64,000 bases of DNA from Branchiostoma floridae (GCF_000003815.2 NC_049997.1:7536707-7600706), one strand, 5' to 3'; positions 25,301 to 34,359 are shown, counted from the stretch's first letter. A program made the numbers and translations. The notes: generated by a model from the letters alone, not told the origin.

Positions 25301-28300
25301 TGCCTACAAGTGTACCACCTCCTACCCCAACATCTCCATGTACTAAACCTCCCCTGCCATCAGATTCAGGCCACAGCGGGCGTATAGCGAGAGGCGAGTG
25401 TGGTCCGCGGAAACGTTGTCCCGCCCCGGCCGCCCCCAGCGAACCCCGTCCTCCCCAGTCCACCTGTTCGCCCCCCCAAGGCACGCCATGACATCCCAAC
25501 ATATAGCCCGGCTCCTCAGGGTTATCGCTGGCTTCCNNNNNNNNNNNNNNNNNNNNNNNNNNNNNNNNNNNNNNNNNNNNNNNNNNNNNNNNNNNNNNNN
25601 NNNNNNNNNNNNNNNNNNNNNNNNNNNNNNNNNNNNNNNNNNNNNNNNNNNNNNNNNNAGCATTATGAATCCTGTCTAAAGTATATAGTGATCACCTGTC
25701 TGCCAGATTTATTGGTTGCCTGAGTGGTCCTTGTGTAATCTCCAGGCAGATTTACCAGTGGCATAGTATGAGTATCAAAGCTGGCCAAAGGGAGTCATCA
25801 GCCATCGGGAGCCAAACTCACTCCTAGACTGGCTTTACTCCTCTGACAGCTTTTGATACTATCTTATGCTACCGTAAGATCAGTTTTGACTGAACTGCCT
25901 TTTTTTTTTGCTTTGGAAGCTACCCTGGTTGACACCGTTCCCCAACCCAAAGTTGACATAACTGCACACAGCCTTCCTTGACTCTGCACTTTCACCTACC
26001 TTTGTCATTCTCATCTTCTGCTTTGTCCCTGTCACGTCTTCATTACACTTACTGTTGCATAAGACTTGTAAGAATGTACACAAGTTACCAAGTGTTGTAC
26101 ACACGAGTGTTTGAGAAAGTCCAATTAAGGTTTTGATCCCTCATGAGTCACTCGCACACCCTTCCTACAATTTTATGCATTGTGAATGTGCAATGTTTTG
26201 AGTACCCAGATCTGCACAATGTGGACCACTTTGGGTGGAGTTTTTTTTTTTTTTTCCAGCAGTGTGCGTCACGTACATGTTGTATCTCACATCTTGATTA
26301 TGGTATACAATTTATGGTTGGATCAAAAGTATGTTTTATTTATCAACATTAGATACAGACTAATCATGGAGCCTTCAGTTCTAATTTGACAGACACTATA
26401 AATTATGTATAAATGTTGCAATTTCAGAAAGACCAACAAGTTCTGGTAGATCCTATTTTTCTGAATTATATACTTTCTTCTTAAGAAAGCATTGATAACT
26501 GAAAACTGTAAAGATATTGGTTTCTTTGTGTAACTTTTATGTATTTAGAGCTTCACTTTAGCTCATATCATATCATCCATTGTTTTGGGGGGTAAGCGCA
26601 GCAACTACATGTATAGTTTCTGGTTAAATGTTTTGTGAAAGTCACATGTTATCTAGACTTGTGTTTGTTGCAGGGACTACCCTGAAGTTAAGATACTATT
26701 AGAGACAATTTTTCTGAGTTGTGTACTTTCTTCTTAATGAAGCATGAGCCAAAAACCCAAAAGTTTTTAGAGCAAATTTCATGTATTTTCATCATTTTGT
26801 AGCTCCATCCGTAATTACCATCTTATACATTGTTGGGGGGATAAACACAGCAACTATCCATGTAGTTAACTGCTTAAATGTTCTGAAAAGTTAATGTGTC
26901 GGTTGCCTATGTTCACTGCAGGGGCTACCCTGATGATGTGAAGTTTAGGGTGCTGGTCAGACACGACTTTGTGGCGCGGAACGAGCGAGAGCTGACCGTG
27001 GTCGCCCAGGAGATACTGGACGTCCTGGACGACAGCCGTACATGGTGGAACGTCAGGAACATCTCCGGACAGGTGAGAAGTGGACAGAGGTCTCCTGTAT
27101 TGTTTTCTAAAGTGTTGCATTAACTGTAGGTTCTGTTTTGTACAATGTAGTGTAAAGCTACAATGAGTAATAGAGTAATATCTGTGGAATGGCGCACATT
27201 AAACATGTGTTAATGTTAATGCTGGCGTCTACGTATTGCAAGATAATTTAGAAATTTGTAACTTCTTCAAAAGATACCTTTAAGGTACTAGAAATGGTAA
27301 CATTCTCTTCTAAATCACACAGAGTTTACTTTGTGTGAATTAAAGAAGTTGAAGCAAATTTAAGGTTGTTTTAATTTGTACAATCATTTCTTTTTAATTT
27401 GAACAGTAACCATTTCCCCTTGTTCATGTCATAGAACAACATACCTTAAAATGAGACATCACACTATCATTTTATGATGGTGAACTAAATAAGTACTGGA
27501 TTGGCTGCAAAACCACATTTTTTCCAAGTTACTGTATCTCCTCCTGGACTATTACTTTGCATTCATGAAAATTGATGCTGAAGATTCCCTGGTTTCTCCC
27601 TGTGTAGTCTGGTTTTGTGCCATCTACCATCCTGGACACCCAGCTCCCCTCCCCAGCTCAGGAGCGCGCTCCCAACGGTTCCTCCAGGCACAGCATGCCT
27701 CCTGCAGAACCTGTGTACCACCACCACATACAGGTCAGTGTAGTATAGCATGGTATATAGTTATAGAGGCAGATATACAATGTGTCAAATTTCATTGTGT
27801 GGGTTGCTGGGTGATGCTTAAGCTGCTGTATATTCAATGTAATGTTTTCCAAATAAATGACTGTCAAAGAAGGGATTCCTAAAGATTAGTAAAAAGTAAT
27901 ATAGTTGTAAACCTCCTCCGCCCGTGTTTTGTTTTGGTTTGATGGTTGATATTGATGTAACTACGATAAAGGAGATATCAGTATTTCAATCATTATAATT
28001 GTGTATTGCGATAATCATAATGATTATCAGCGAAAGAGCGTAGACAATCTTGACAATAGAAAAAGCCAAATTGAGCATACAAATGTAGATACAGGTTAAC
28101 ATGATACATTTTGGAAATGTTGGTACATGTAGGAGGAATTGAGCTCCTGGTTAGTAGTAGATGTGTAGTAGTAGACATGAAAAACTTTCAGATAATGTTT
28201 ATAGTACCCAGTCACACTCAAATAGAAACTCCCATACAAAATAAATGAAGGTACATGTGCATCAATGTGCAATGCAGTCACACATGTCAGACACTATAAC

Positions 28301-31300
28301 GATCCCCTCTGTGGTGTGGTGTTAGCTGCATTACTTTTGGTGTTTTTGGTTGGGGTTTTGATGATTTGCACATTTGTGGGTTATTCTATTTCACTGATGG
28401 TTTTTATATGAACATATTAATGTGTGGTGAAATGCATGTTTGTGGTCAACAAGGTTTATTTGACTTTGTTGCTCATTTTCTTTAAGGTGTAAGGTTTAGT
28501 GGGGCACCAGTTCATGTGTCTCTTCATATCTCCTCTATGGACTAGAAATTGAAGCTTTTTTGTTCAAAGTTTGAGGAGGTATTTTTGAAAATAATGTTGA
28601 TTATTTTTTTGCATTGGCCTTCTTTCAAATTTTGACATTTTTACTTAATATCAATTCTGCAATTTTTTATTTTTTTTTGCTGTACAAGTAAATGGTATCT
28701 TTCAAAAATGCCACTTATCCCCAATACTGCTTTGGAAACCAAAGACTCCATTTTGAAAGTAAAACTGTCCAATTTACTGAATTTTCCAGTAAATCTTTTT
28801 TTAATCAACTTGCACCGTATGATGGACAGAATTTCAGCTTGAACAGTCCAAAGAGGAAGACACATAAACATAACTAAGGAAGCCCTAACCTCAACCTTAC
28901 ACAATGGCTTCATTACTTTCATTAATTGGTTTTTGTGTTTTTCCTTTTCTTTCCTGCACATTTCACACCTCTGACACCAGAAGAGGCCGTCCGAATCGGC
29001 TATCTATGCCTCACACATCCCCCCCTCGCAGGCCCCCCCTCCACCGGCCCCCGTACCCCCTCCACCCCCTCCCTCACAGCCCATGCCCCAGCCTTTCAGA
29101 AATTCCAAGAAAAAGGAGTCTCCTAGGGTGAGTATTGATAAGGTGATGGTTATCTAACCGTGCTTCTACACTTCCACAACAGACATGCTTTACTAGATTT
29201 ATGTCGATTATGTAGATCATGCTTTAGAAGAGCTAGTTCATGTAGCATAGGAGTTTGCTTGTGATATGCTTGTAGAGCATTCCAGTCAACCAATGAGTAG
29301 AAAACATTCTAAATTTGTAATAGTTTTTAAATGTATGTGACTCAATGACAGCTAGTGATGATTCATGTACTAAAGGGTAGTGAAATGTCTTCTATGAAAG
29401 ACGTACAGAAAAGGCTGAATTGTGATAATTCATTTTCGTTGCTGCCATCTTGATGGTAGACAGTATCTTCCCTGTGATTCTAATTGTTAACCTTACAGCT
29501 CACGTTCCCTTCCCCATGTGTGTTCCCACCCCAGAGCCCCCCTCCCGAGGAGAACCGGGCCCGGAAGCCGTCCCCCGAGGAGCGCCAGGCAGACGACCTT
29601 CAGGAGGAGCTGAAGACTCGCATGACGATGGGGAAACATCGCAAGTTTGCACCCAGGCCCAGGGGTGAGCATTACGTCATAGTACTCTTCATCATCTCAT
29701 TTATCCCTTAGTTTAGTATGTGGCTACAGTCTATGGCTGAGAAACATACAGTGGTGTTTGCTAGCCTGATTGAATCTCGTTTATAGCAGCCCGCCCAACA
29801 TTGGCCGGCCCCCTAGGGGCCAGTTACAGCCCTGAACAGCAGAGTTTGTGTTACACAGACTAGGTGTTTGCATGGTAGAAACAAAACAGAAGATATTTAT
29901 ATTATGTAATTGAACTGATTTTGATTTATGGCTTGAACAGATGAAAGTAGCTCATAACTTATGCAACTGTTTATTTTCTCTTTCAACAGCTCCCTCTATC
30001 AGCATTGACTATGACTCCACCCCAGAGGAAGTCACCAAGTGGCTCCACAGCAGGGGTTTCAGGTAATACAATGGCCAGAAAGTAATGTAGAACAATTGGT
30101 AATTGTTTTGACAGTATGATAGCCTTCCTGACTTCTTTATCAGCATTTGCTTCTTTAGATATTCTTTTGTTATCCAGTTTTGCTCCATGAACTTTATTTA
30201 GATGATTTATTTCTTAAGCTACTCAGTATGAATTGCTCAGCAGTTTGAGCATTACTAAAGCCGGACTCACACTGAAGGAAAACAGCTTGTTTGGGCACAC
30301 ATGCTCAAAAGGACATTGTTAGCCCATTGGTTGCACAGATGAAAATATTAGTACTTGTCAAAATGGGAAAAGTGGAATTGCAAACTGAAGTAGAGAACAG
30401 TTGAAAGGTTTAAACTTTGTCCCAACACAAAATAAGAAAAAAAACTCACCATAAATTTTCGGTGTATGGATTCTACCAACACAGATGAGCTTTCATTTGG
30501 ATATTTGAAGTGGAGAATGTTGCATTGTGTTTCCACAGTAAACTGACAGTGGAGAGCCTGGGTGTCCTGACGGGTGCGCAGCTCTTCACCCTGACGAAAG
30601 ACGAGCTGAAAACCGTTTTTGTACGAGAGGGCCAGAAAGTGTACAGCCAAATCACTGTCCAGAAGAGCCTACTGGACCAGCAGGGGGGCAACCAGAGTGA
30701 GCTACAGGTATCAGACTGGGATTTTGGACCATGACACCCCCGTAGAAGCAGTGGTAGATCCCTCCACTAGTGCTGTAACTGTATGGCTTAATCAATGAGA
30801 CTGCAAATTAAGTGAAATAATTTTCACCCCCCCCCCCTTTTCTTAATGGTACCTGCTGATCGAGATAATGCATAAAGTTGCTGAATCAGAATTGTAACTG
30901 CTTTATTGCTAATGGGTGAAGGATCGGCTGCAAATATATTGTAAAATGTAAAAGAGAAAAAAGATTTATCAGAAAGCATTCCTATAGATATACAGGCATA
31001 TCATGCTTTGTTTGAGGCAAATATTTTGAATTTTGATTCTGCTGTGGAAGCTTTGATCTAACAATGTAATCCTTGTGTGCTGCGTAATCTTGCAAGCCTC
31101 TAACATTTAATGATTTATATCTTGTCGTGTACACTTTTTGTTCTCCTTTTGGAATATTATGTTCAACTTGGTAAGTCAATGAATATTCCTGCATTATAAT
31201 CTGGTGTGTACTTCACTTATATAAGAATCAAGAACAGAAATTTACAAGCAAAAATTATATTATGATGATAGTATCCAGTGCTATGTTCGTTCTATATAAA

Positions 31301-34123
31301 GTATTTTGTAGTGTAAAGTTATTGATGACATTCCAAAATTTCTTGATTATTTGATGATATAGCATATGTTAGGTAATCTTGTATCTGGTGAATGTCTGTA
31401 GGTATACTGCTAAATATCTTTATTTTGGTGGGGCTTTATTTTAGCAAGTTTGGAATATACAGAAATTACAGAGCGTTGCAATTAACAGAACACATTATAA
31501 AGACCATCAAACAATTACCCGTTTGAATCGGCTTTGAAGAATCTTACAACGATCAGGAAAAAAATGCCAAATTTGATGAAAATAAACCCCATGCCAAATT
31601 AAAGAAGATCACAGTTATCTGTAGTTTGTAGTTGTAGATTAAGAATAGTAACCCAGTAGATGTAGGACACTTAAAGTCTAGAGAAGAAAAACAAAAAATG
31701 TGAAAGGTTCTTGCTTTCCTAATCGAGTGACCCCTTTGTAAGGTTGTGCAAATTTGGTCTCAAGCAAAATCTTATTATTTTCCAATTGCCAACTTAGTCT
31801 TTGTTCTATGCTGCATATGAAGTATGATTTCATCAAAACAATAGCTTTTAATACTGTAACAGGTTTTGCAAGAACCTTTGTTCAGATGAGTTAGTCAAGT
31901 TGATATTAATGATTGAAGCCTTTGTTAACCACCATTAACAGTCAGCTTTGACCAACAGCGACACTGAGACAAACTTCTGAGATGAAATAAACTCTATTTT
32001 CACAACTATTTGCTTCTGTTTTCATGATCTTACTTTGCCTTTCCTGTGTCCTTCTGTCTGATTTCAAAATTTTTTCTCCTGCTTTTTTGCACAATACCTC
32101 TCACCCTGCTGAGCAACAAGGTCTATATTTGACTACACCTCAATAGCAGGGAGATGGTTGTGTTATTGGTAATATTTTATTTTATTTTTTACCAATGGCA
32201 AGTTTACCCTAGTCTCCAAGCAGACCCTACGATGCCTTAGAAATAGTATCAAAGCTGGCAAAGGAGTAAAGCTGGCACCGGTGCCCGTTTGACTCCCTTG
32301 GCCGGCTATCTCCCTATGGCCAGCCATACTCCTTTGCCAGCTTTGATACTATCTCTCAGGCACCGTAGGGTCTGCTTGGAGACTAAGTTTACCTCCCCAA
32401 AAGAATGGTTTGTACATGCATAAACACTGTCAGTAAAAATGTTTTAACACAGGTACAGATACTGATCATTTGACACTAACTGCATGATCTTTCTGTTCTG
32501 TCTCTGTAGACTGCTTTGATTAAACATATAATATACACTTTAGAACTATAATTTAAGCATAAGTCTTGTATTTGTAAAAGTATATCTGGACTGTAAATTC
32601 TATGTTTTATTAAAGTGAACAAAGGACTTATTAACAATCTCGCATTAGCATCCAGCAGGTCACAAGTTTTATCTTAGGTCACAATTCAAGGGTTATTGCA
32701 AGTTGTTTTGGAAAGCTAGCTTCTCGATCAACTGTCTTAGTGCATTTCTTGCAAAGCATTCCATTGCACTTGTTCCAGTTCTCCATATAATATATTTCAT
32801 ATTTCATATAACCACCTGTTCACTCCATTCTGTTCTCTGTCAAGGCAAAAAGTTTATAACTAAACTCTTACAACATTCAACAATTCTCCACTTTCCATCT
32901 AACTTCTTGTTCCTGCAACATATTACATGTCCCTTGTCAATGGTGGTTAGCACTGGTTAACAACAAGTTAGCATTAACCTCATTAACCCACGAGGCCAAT
33001 GTGACATTTCAGGGTTTCCTGAAGCATCGGCGGGAGACGGTTGATATGTCCAGCGACCCCGCCTACCAACAGATGCTCGCTGACCCGCCTCCTGATTTTG
33101 AGCCCTCCCTCCCCACTAAGTCTTACAATTAATCTTCAAGCAGATTGTCAGCAAGGGCAGATGTACAGTTTTCTGGCAGCCCTTTTTTCCTGATGATAAT
33201 TTTTAATTCAACCCATGTAAACCTGAGACCTAAAAGAGGATGAATGTAGACTGAAGGTGGACTTACTTTGTCAGAGGGGGGTAACTCCAGGAGTATGTCC
33301 ACCCCATTTTGCCATGTTTGAGACCTGTTCCCTGAGTAAGTCCATTTTCAGACCATTGGACTTACATGTACTGTTGGTGAAAAGAGGACTATGGTCCATA
33401 GTAAATCGTTTGTAAGTCCAAGGTTTACAGCAACAGCTTGGAATCCAATTCCATTGTCAAAGAATGGTTTGAGCAGACAAAGCTGGAAAATGGTTTTCAA
33501 GCAGATTTTCAAAACACAATTTTACATTAAAATGCCGCAGTCTGAGACTTTTAACAGCATTCTGGCCCCAAATACATTGTACATCTGCCTTGAGATTAAC
33601 ATAGTATGAATGTCCACCCCTAAACAAGATAGCTTGCTAATCAGGTTGATAATATGAAAACTTAGATAACAAGGCTACTCAGTTGAAAAGGGCTGTTCGA
33701 AATGTTTTTGAATTGGAATTAAGGTTTACAAACAAAGTGCTTACTGCTATAAGGTAAATCTTCAGGAGTTAGATTTTCCTAACCAATGTACTAACCTACA
33801 TTAAAACCCTGTATAATCTCATGCCATCAACTAACCTTCCACTCACTGTTCAACTTACCGTTGTCTCCTTTACTAACTACTTATAACCTGTTTCTTTCAG
33901 CTAACTTTCCTTCGCTAGCAAAAGGCCCAGGTGCATGCTACGGCCAGGTAGCTATACAGTAGATACACCTTACTTCTATGTCACCCTGTCCATCTTCTTT
34001 CACCAGGAAATGTTAAAAAGGCGCAAGAATATTGCGGAAAGGGCTTCTGAGGACCAGCTATACGAGGACTACCGTCTCTCTAACCCACCGCCCGATTTCA
34101 GTCCCCACGCTCCGCCAAACTGA
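7204..34123 (+). CDS. EPS8: EPS8-family actin/signalling adaptor, multi-exon gene
   Basis: Adaptor known in animals to cap and bundle actin and to link receptor tyrosine kinases to Rac through ABI1/SOS1; acts in the cytoplasm and at actin-rich protrusions. Exons placed in one continuous phase: 7204-7283, 9525-9610, 10764-10954, 11702-11807, 12739-13052, 14399-14440, 15790-15977, 17069-17253, 18704-18834, 19866-20055, 20873-20916, 21454-21528, 22227-22298, 22950-23012, 23459-23512, 24134-24187, 24653-24670, 25370 into a gap, 26922-27072, 27608-27733, 28981-29127, 29535-29664, 29990-30062, 30539-30707, then 33013-33132 or 34007-34123. Family hallmarks seen: PTB segment with [13 protein letters not shown], the [15 protein letters not shown] block, [15 protein letters not shown], an SH3 domain and the KDELKTV...[10 protein letters not shown]-terminal block. 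The visible coding length (about 990 codons) exceeds vertebrate EPS8 mainly through a charged linker. The start codon is not certain. Confidence 0.93.
8262..8270 (+). CDS. EPS8: Candidate 9-nt microexon (Asp-Glu-Glu insert)
   Basis: ACGAGGAAG lies between a strong acceptor (CTGATTTCTGCAG) and a strong donor (AAG/GTATGT). Spliced between the exons at 7204 and 9525 it keeps frame and changes Tyr-Glu-Gln to Tyr-Asp-Glu-Glu-Glu-Gln. The TGC just before the acceptor AG is typical of neural microexons. Chance occurrence is possible for so short a segment. Confidence 0.4.
9525..9610 (+). CDS. EPS8: EPS8 exon: segment leading into the PTB domain
   Basis: Encodes [15 protein letters not shown] and onward to GYPIE. 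It joins in phase 0 to HLATYAMD of the next exon, as EPS8 has VEHLTTFVLD. A second possible donor, GAG/GTAGGT at 9590, would remove seven residues in frame (end 9589). Confidence 0.9.
9681..9867. mobile_element. MITE copy 1, PIF/Harbinger-like (TAA target duplication)
   Basis: Inverted ends TACCCCCGTCACATGT enclose an almost fully palindromic 187 bp, flanked on both sides by TAA. Three-base TWA duplications are typical of PIF/Harbinger. A related copy lies at 14014-14203. It starts 70 bp after an EPS8 exon. Confidence 0.8.
10764..13052 (+). CDS. EPS8: EPS8 exons encoding the PTB domain and its C-terminal flank
   Basis: Three exons (10764-10954, 11702-11807, 12739-13052). They encode the strand-rich PTB core ([46 protein letters not shown]), the [10 protein letters not shown] strand and the [17 protein letters not shown] helix. 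A Pro/Ser/Arg-rich linker with [12 protein letters not shown] follows in the third exon. Phases join cleanly (2 then 0). PTB domains of this family bind NPxY-type receptor and adaptor tails. Closely similar to human EPS8 through the core, so I am confident of the boundaries. Confidence 0.92.
10970..11066. repeat. Short interspersed repeat, copy 1 of 2
   Basis: About 97 bp beginning AGCCTGATTTAATCTCG and ending TTTGTGTTACACAGACTAG; a second copy is at 29764-29863. The family is unknown to me, with no clear terminal inverted repeats. Confidence 0.7.
11849..12108. mobile_element. hAT-like MITE, copy 1
   Basis: Begins CAGGGTTCTAGCCAGC and ends GGCTGGCTAGAACACTG, with near-identical 8-bp flanks (TCTTAGAT and CCTTAGAT). 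CAGGG ends and 8-bp duplications are hAT features. Internally it holds CCGTC/GACGG hairpin units. Confidence 0.75.
12345..12711. mobile_element. hAT-like MITE, copy 2
   Basis: Begins CAGAGTTCTAGTCAG and ends GCTGGCTAGAACACTG, with flanks GTTGGTAA and GTTAGTAA (7 of 8 match). It ends 27 bp before the EPS8 exon at 12739. Confidence 0.75.
13961..14308. mobile_element. MITE with a second MITE nested inside
   Basis: Outer arms TAATCTCCAGGCA and TGCTTGGAGATTA, with inner motif GATAGTATCAAAG on both sides, belong to the family seen whole at 32209-32385. A Harbinger-like MITE has inserted into its left half at 14014-14203. Confidence 0.7.
14014..14203. mobile_element. MITE copy 2, PIF/Harbinger-like (TAA target duplication)
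   Basis: Inverted TACCCCCCTCACA ends, 190 bp, flanked by TAA on both sides. It shares the central hairpin (GCATGRCCYTGATGCC with GTCAGGGTCATGCCTC) with the copy at 9681-9867. Confidence 0.8.
14399..14440 (+). CDS. EPS8: EPS8 exon of 42 nt, probable cassette exon
   Basis: Acceptor CCCTTCCAG, donor CCCAA/GTAAGT. It adds [15 protein letters not shown]-like residues between the PTB flank and [11 protein letters not shown]. Its length is a multiple of three and it is phase-symmetric, so inclusion or skipping both keep frame. I know of no matching segment in vertebrate EPS8. Confidence 0.65.
15790..18834 (+). CDS. EPS8: EPS8 exons encoding the helical central region
   Basis: Three exons (15790-15977, 17069-17253, 18704-18834). 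They encode [74 protein letters not shown] and [20 protein letters not shown], in the same order as in EPS8. The donor after 15977 (AAG/GTCTGG) is weak but forced by phase and similarity. This region lies between the PTB and SH3 domains and is highly conserved in the family. Confidence 0.9.
16399..16760. mobile_element. hAT-like MITE, copy 3, with perfect target duplication
   Basis: 362 bp beginning CAGGGCTCTAGCCAGC and ending GCTGGCTAGAGCCCTG, flanked on both sides by GTCAGCAT. The ends are perfect inverted repeats for 16 bases. This is the best-defined member of the family also found at 11849 and 12345. Confidence 0.88.
17287..17586. mobile_element. MITE-like inverted repeat, about 300 bp
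   Basis: The left arm contains CTGTCTGGATGTACCCTGCT and the right arm is its reverse complement in the same order. The arms extend close to 95 bp and are separated by a poly-G-containing spacer. It begins 33 bp after the EPS8 exon ending 17253. Confidence 0.75.
18115..18440. repeat. Degenerate tandem repeat, unit about 21 bp
   Basis: Repeats of GTGCATTTCTGCATTTT-like units with drift. The long open frames over this stretch in several registers are by-products of the repeat. Confidence 0.7.
18478..18586 (+). pseudogene. Partial duplicate of an EPS8 exon and its acceptor
   Basis: The tract leading into the exon at 18704 is repeated here, including TTTTAG followed by GGAGTGGACCTTGCC and on to GTCGCCCCTCCTG at 18585, after which similarity stops. 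It copies the acceptor and roughly the first 40 bases of the exon but no donor. It could act as a decoy acceptor. Confidence 0.75.
18858..19164. mobile_element. MITE-like element with CAGGGTYGGACAAGT ends
   Basis: The left end CAGGGTCGGACAAGT and the reverse complement of the right end (CAGGGTTGGACAAGT) frame 307 bp. The ends resemble hAT termini, but I could not find a clean 8-bp duplication. It starts 24 bp after an EPS8 exon. Confidence 0.6.
19866..20055 (+). CDS. EPS8: EPS8 exon: conserved WEPP block and acidic/basic tail
   Basis: Encodes [20 protein letters not shown] then EPPPIPGEN, matching EPS8 AEWPKEQFIPPYVPRFRNGW. An Ala-rich helix ([20 protein letters not shown]) follows. Donor GAG/GTTTGT is non-ideal but gives phase 0 into the next exon. 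The 3' half has been copied three more times just downstream (20056-20400). Confidence 0.9.
20056..20400 (+). repeat. Three tandem copies of the 3' half of an EPS8 exon with its donor
   Basis: Units end at 20170, 20273 and 20400 and are 115, 103 and 127 bp long. The lengths differ by multiples of four because the GTTT tract varies. Each repeats GACCTCCCCGCCGTGGTGGC through AACAGCAAGAGAAGAG and then GTTTGT, so each keeps the coding text and the 5' splice site. No good new acceptor precedes any copy. Confidence 0.92.
20401..20780. repeat. GTTT/GTTTG microsatellite tracts
   Basis: Several runs of (GTTT)n at about 20401-20430, 20456-20475, 20557-20580 and 20751-20780, related to the tract inside the neighbouring exon-derived units. 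Confidence 0.8.
20873..24670 (+). CDS. EPS8: EPS8 exons: array of seven tiny phase-symmetric exons (Arg/Asp/Ser/Tyr/His-rich)
   Basis: Exons at 20873-20916 (44 nt), 21454-21528 (75), 22227-22298 (72), 22950-23012 (63), 23459-23512 (54), 24134-24187 (54) and 24653-24670 (18). After the first, each begins with one base completing an Arg or Ser codon and ends in AG before GT, so all six are multiples of three in the same phase and could be skipped in any combination. They encode repeats such as [67 protein letters not shown] and [13 protein letters not shown]. The 23459 and 24134 exons hold in-phase internal donors after 23482 and 24166. The linker sits just before the SH3 domain; I know of no counterpart in vertebrate EPS8. 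Confidence 0.82.
25112..25219. mobile_element. Small hairpin MITE
   Basis: AGCCTGGTTTCCAGCCTTA and, in reverse complement, AGCCTTGTATCCATCCTTA begin the two arms; both continue TTATAGCT and an AGTCTTC-like motif. 108 bp in total, with a short loop. Confidence 0.7.
25370..25536 (+). CDS. EPS8: EPS8 exon, Arg/Pro-rich, cut off by an assembly gap
   Basis: Acceptor ATCAGATTCAG; the phase carried from the previous exon gives [20 protein letters not shown]. All three frames are open for long stretches. The +1 alternative reads more like a natural proline-rich linker ([20 protein letters not shown] then [14 protein letters not shown]). Either the acceptor differs from my choice or an assembly error shifts the frame. 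The exon end lies in the gap at 25537. Confidence 0.55.
25537..25658. other. Assembly gap (122 N)
   Basis: A run of N interrupting the EPS8 linker exon. The exon's 3' end and donor are missing. Confidence 0.97.
25736..25890. mobile_element. Degraded MITE of the GATAGTATCAAAG family
   Basis: TAATCTCCAGGCAGATTTACC, TATCAAAGCTGGCCAAAG, and TTTTGATACTATCTTATGC with an ACCGTAAGATC end match the element at 13961-14308. The right terminus is eroded. Confidence 0.6.
26440..26921. repeat. Intronic tandem duplication with a decayed copy of the SH3-exon start
   Basis: Two diverged units about 250 bp apart share TTTCTGARTTRTRTACTTTC and a GTTKKGGGGGGWWAARC-like motif. The first unit ends in TTGCAG/GGACTACCCTGA at about 26668-26684, like the real SH3-exon start CTGCAG/GGGCTACCCTGA at 26922. 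The copy soon loses similarity and has no donor. Confidence 0.6.
26922..27733 (+). CDS. EPS8: EPS8 exons encoding the SH3 domain
   Basis: Two exons (26922-27072, 27608-27733) with the splice inside the SH3 fold. The first gives [35 protein letters not shown] and ISGQ. The second gives [10 protein letters not shown], the closing strand, then YHHHIQ like EPS8 YTHTIQ. The RT-loop, the Trp pair and the final Pro of the SH3 surface are present. EPS8-type SH3 domains are known to prefer PxxDY ligands such as ABI1. Confidence 0.93.
28981..29127 (+). CDS. EPS8: EPS8 exon: poly-proline linker
   Basis: Encodes [20 protein letters not shown] then a second poly-Pro run and [11 protein letters not shown]. 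Phase 0 on both sides and 147 nt, so skipping would keep frame. Such stretches usually bind SH3, WW or profilin-type partners. Confidence 0.88.
29535..30707 (+). CDS. EPS8: EPS8 exons: C-terminal actin-binding / SAM-like effector region
   Basis: Three exons (29535-29664, 29990-30062, 30539-30707). They encode [19 protein letters not shown] (the amphipathic helix whose EPS8 counterpart takes part in actin capping), [40 protein letters not shown] and [12 protein letters not shown]. Order and sequence match the end of EPS8, where this region caps barbed ends and bundles filaments. It ends in phase 0 at SELQ, feeding either terminal exon. Confidence 0.93.
29764..29863. repeat. Short interspersed repeat, copy 2 of 2
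   Basis: Begins AGCCTGATTGAATCTCG and ends TTTGTGTTACACAGACTAG; the partner of 10970-11066. Confidence 0.7.
32209..32385. mobile_element. Complete MITE with 8-bp target duplication
   Basis: 177 bp. TAGTCTCCAAGCAGACCCTA is present at both ends in inverted form, followed by GATAGTATCAAAGCTGGC arms. Flanked by AGTTTACC on both sides. An 8-bp duplication fits hAT or P-type elements. Type member for the copies at 13961 and 25736. Confidence 0.88.
33013..33132 (+). CDS. EPS8: EPS8 alternative terminal exon 1
   Basis: Acceptor GACATTTCAG, phase 0. It encodes [15 protein letters not shown], then [16 protein letters not shown] and TAA. EPS8 ends after SELQ with a basic helix (EIMRRRQEKI), which LKHRRE resembles. 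The next candidate exon at 34007 has the same layout and a PPPDF motif, so the two appear to be duplicated alternative ends. I saw no AATAAA between this stop and 34007. Confidence 0.8.
   Translation, partial: GFLKHRRETVDMSSDPAYQQMLADPPPDFEPSLPTKSYN
34007..34123 (+). CDS. EPS8: EPS8 alternative terminal exon 2
   Basis: Acceptor CTTTCACCAG, phase 0. It encodes [20 protein letters not shown] then [15 protein letters not shown] and [11 protein letters not shown] is closer to the vertebrate EIMRRRQEK tail than the first terminal exon is. It is used only if the exon at 33013 is skipped, because that one carries a stop. An AATAAA follows at 34354. Confidence 0.82.
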   Translation, partial: EMLKRRKNIAERASEDQLYEDYRLSNPPPDFSPHAPPN

Positions 34124-34353
34124 GCACTCTGGGATAGCACTGTTGCATGATGGAAGGACACAGCTAACAAGTGCATGCTGGGAGCTCGGGTGTTTCGCCT
34201 TCTCTGCATGGGTGAAGGATTCTGGGAAGCGTAGCTTTGCATGATGGGTAGTGGGGCATGCTGGTAGTGCCTTCTGAAGCACATAGATCTCTCTATCCTC
34301 CTTCTTCCACTGGTGATTACTAAAGCTAATACTTCGCAATTGTACATAATCAC

Positions 34354-34359
34354 AATAAA
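34354..34359 (+). terminator. Poly(A) signal AATAAA of EPS8
   Basis: Canonical hexamer 231 bp after the second terminal stop. Further AATAAA at 35099 and 36977 could serve longer 3' UTRs. Confidence 0.6.

Noticed and set aside
28904-29131. Pro-rich open frames in other registers over the exon at 28981
   Set aside because: The phase-0 frame [15 protein letters not shown] joins both neighbours correctly; the others are shadows of C-rich sequence.
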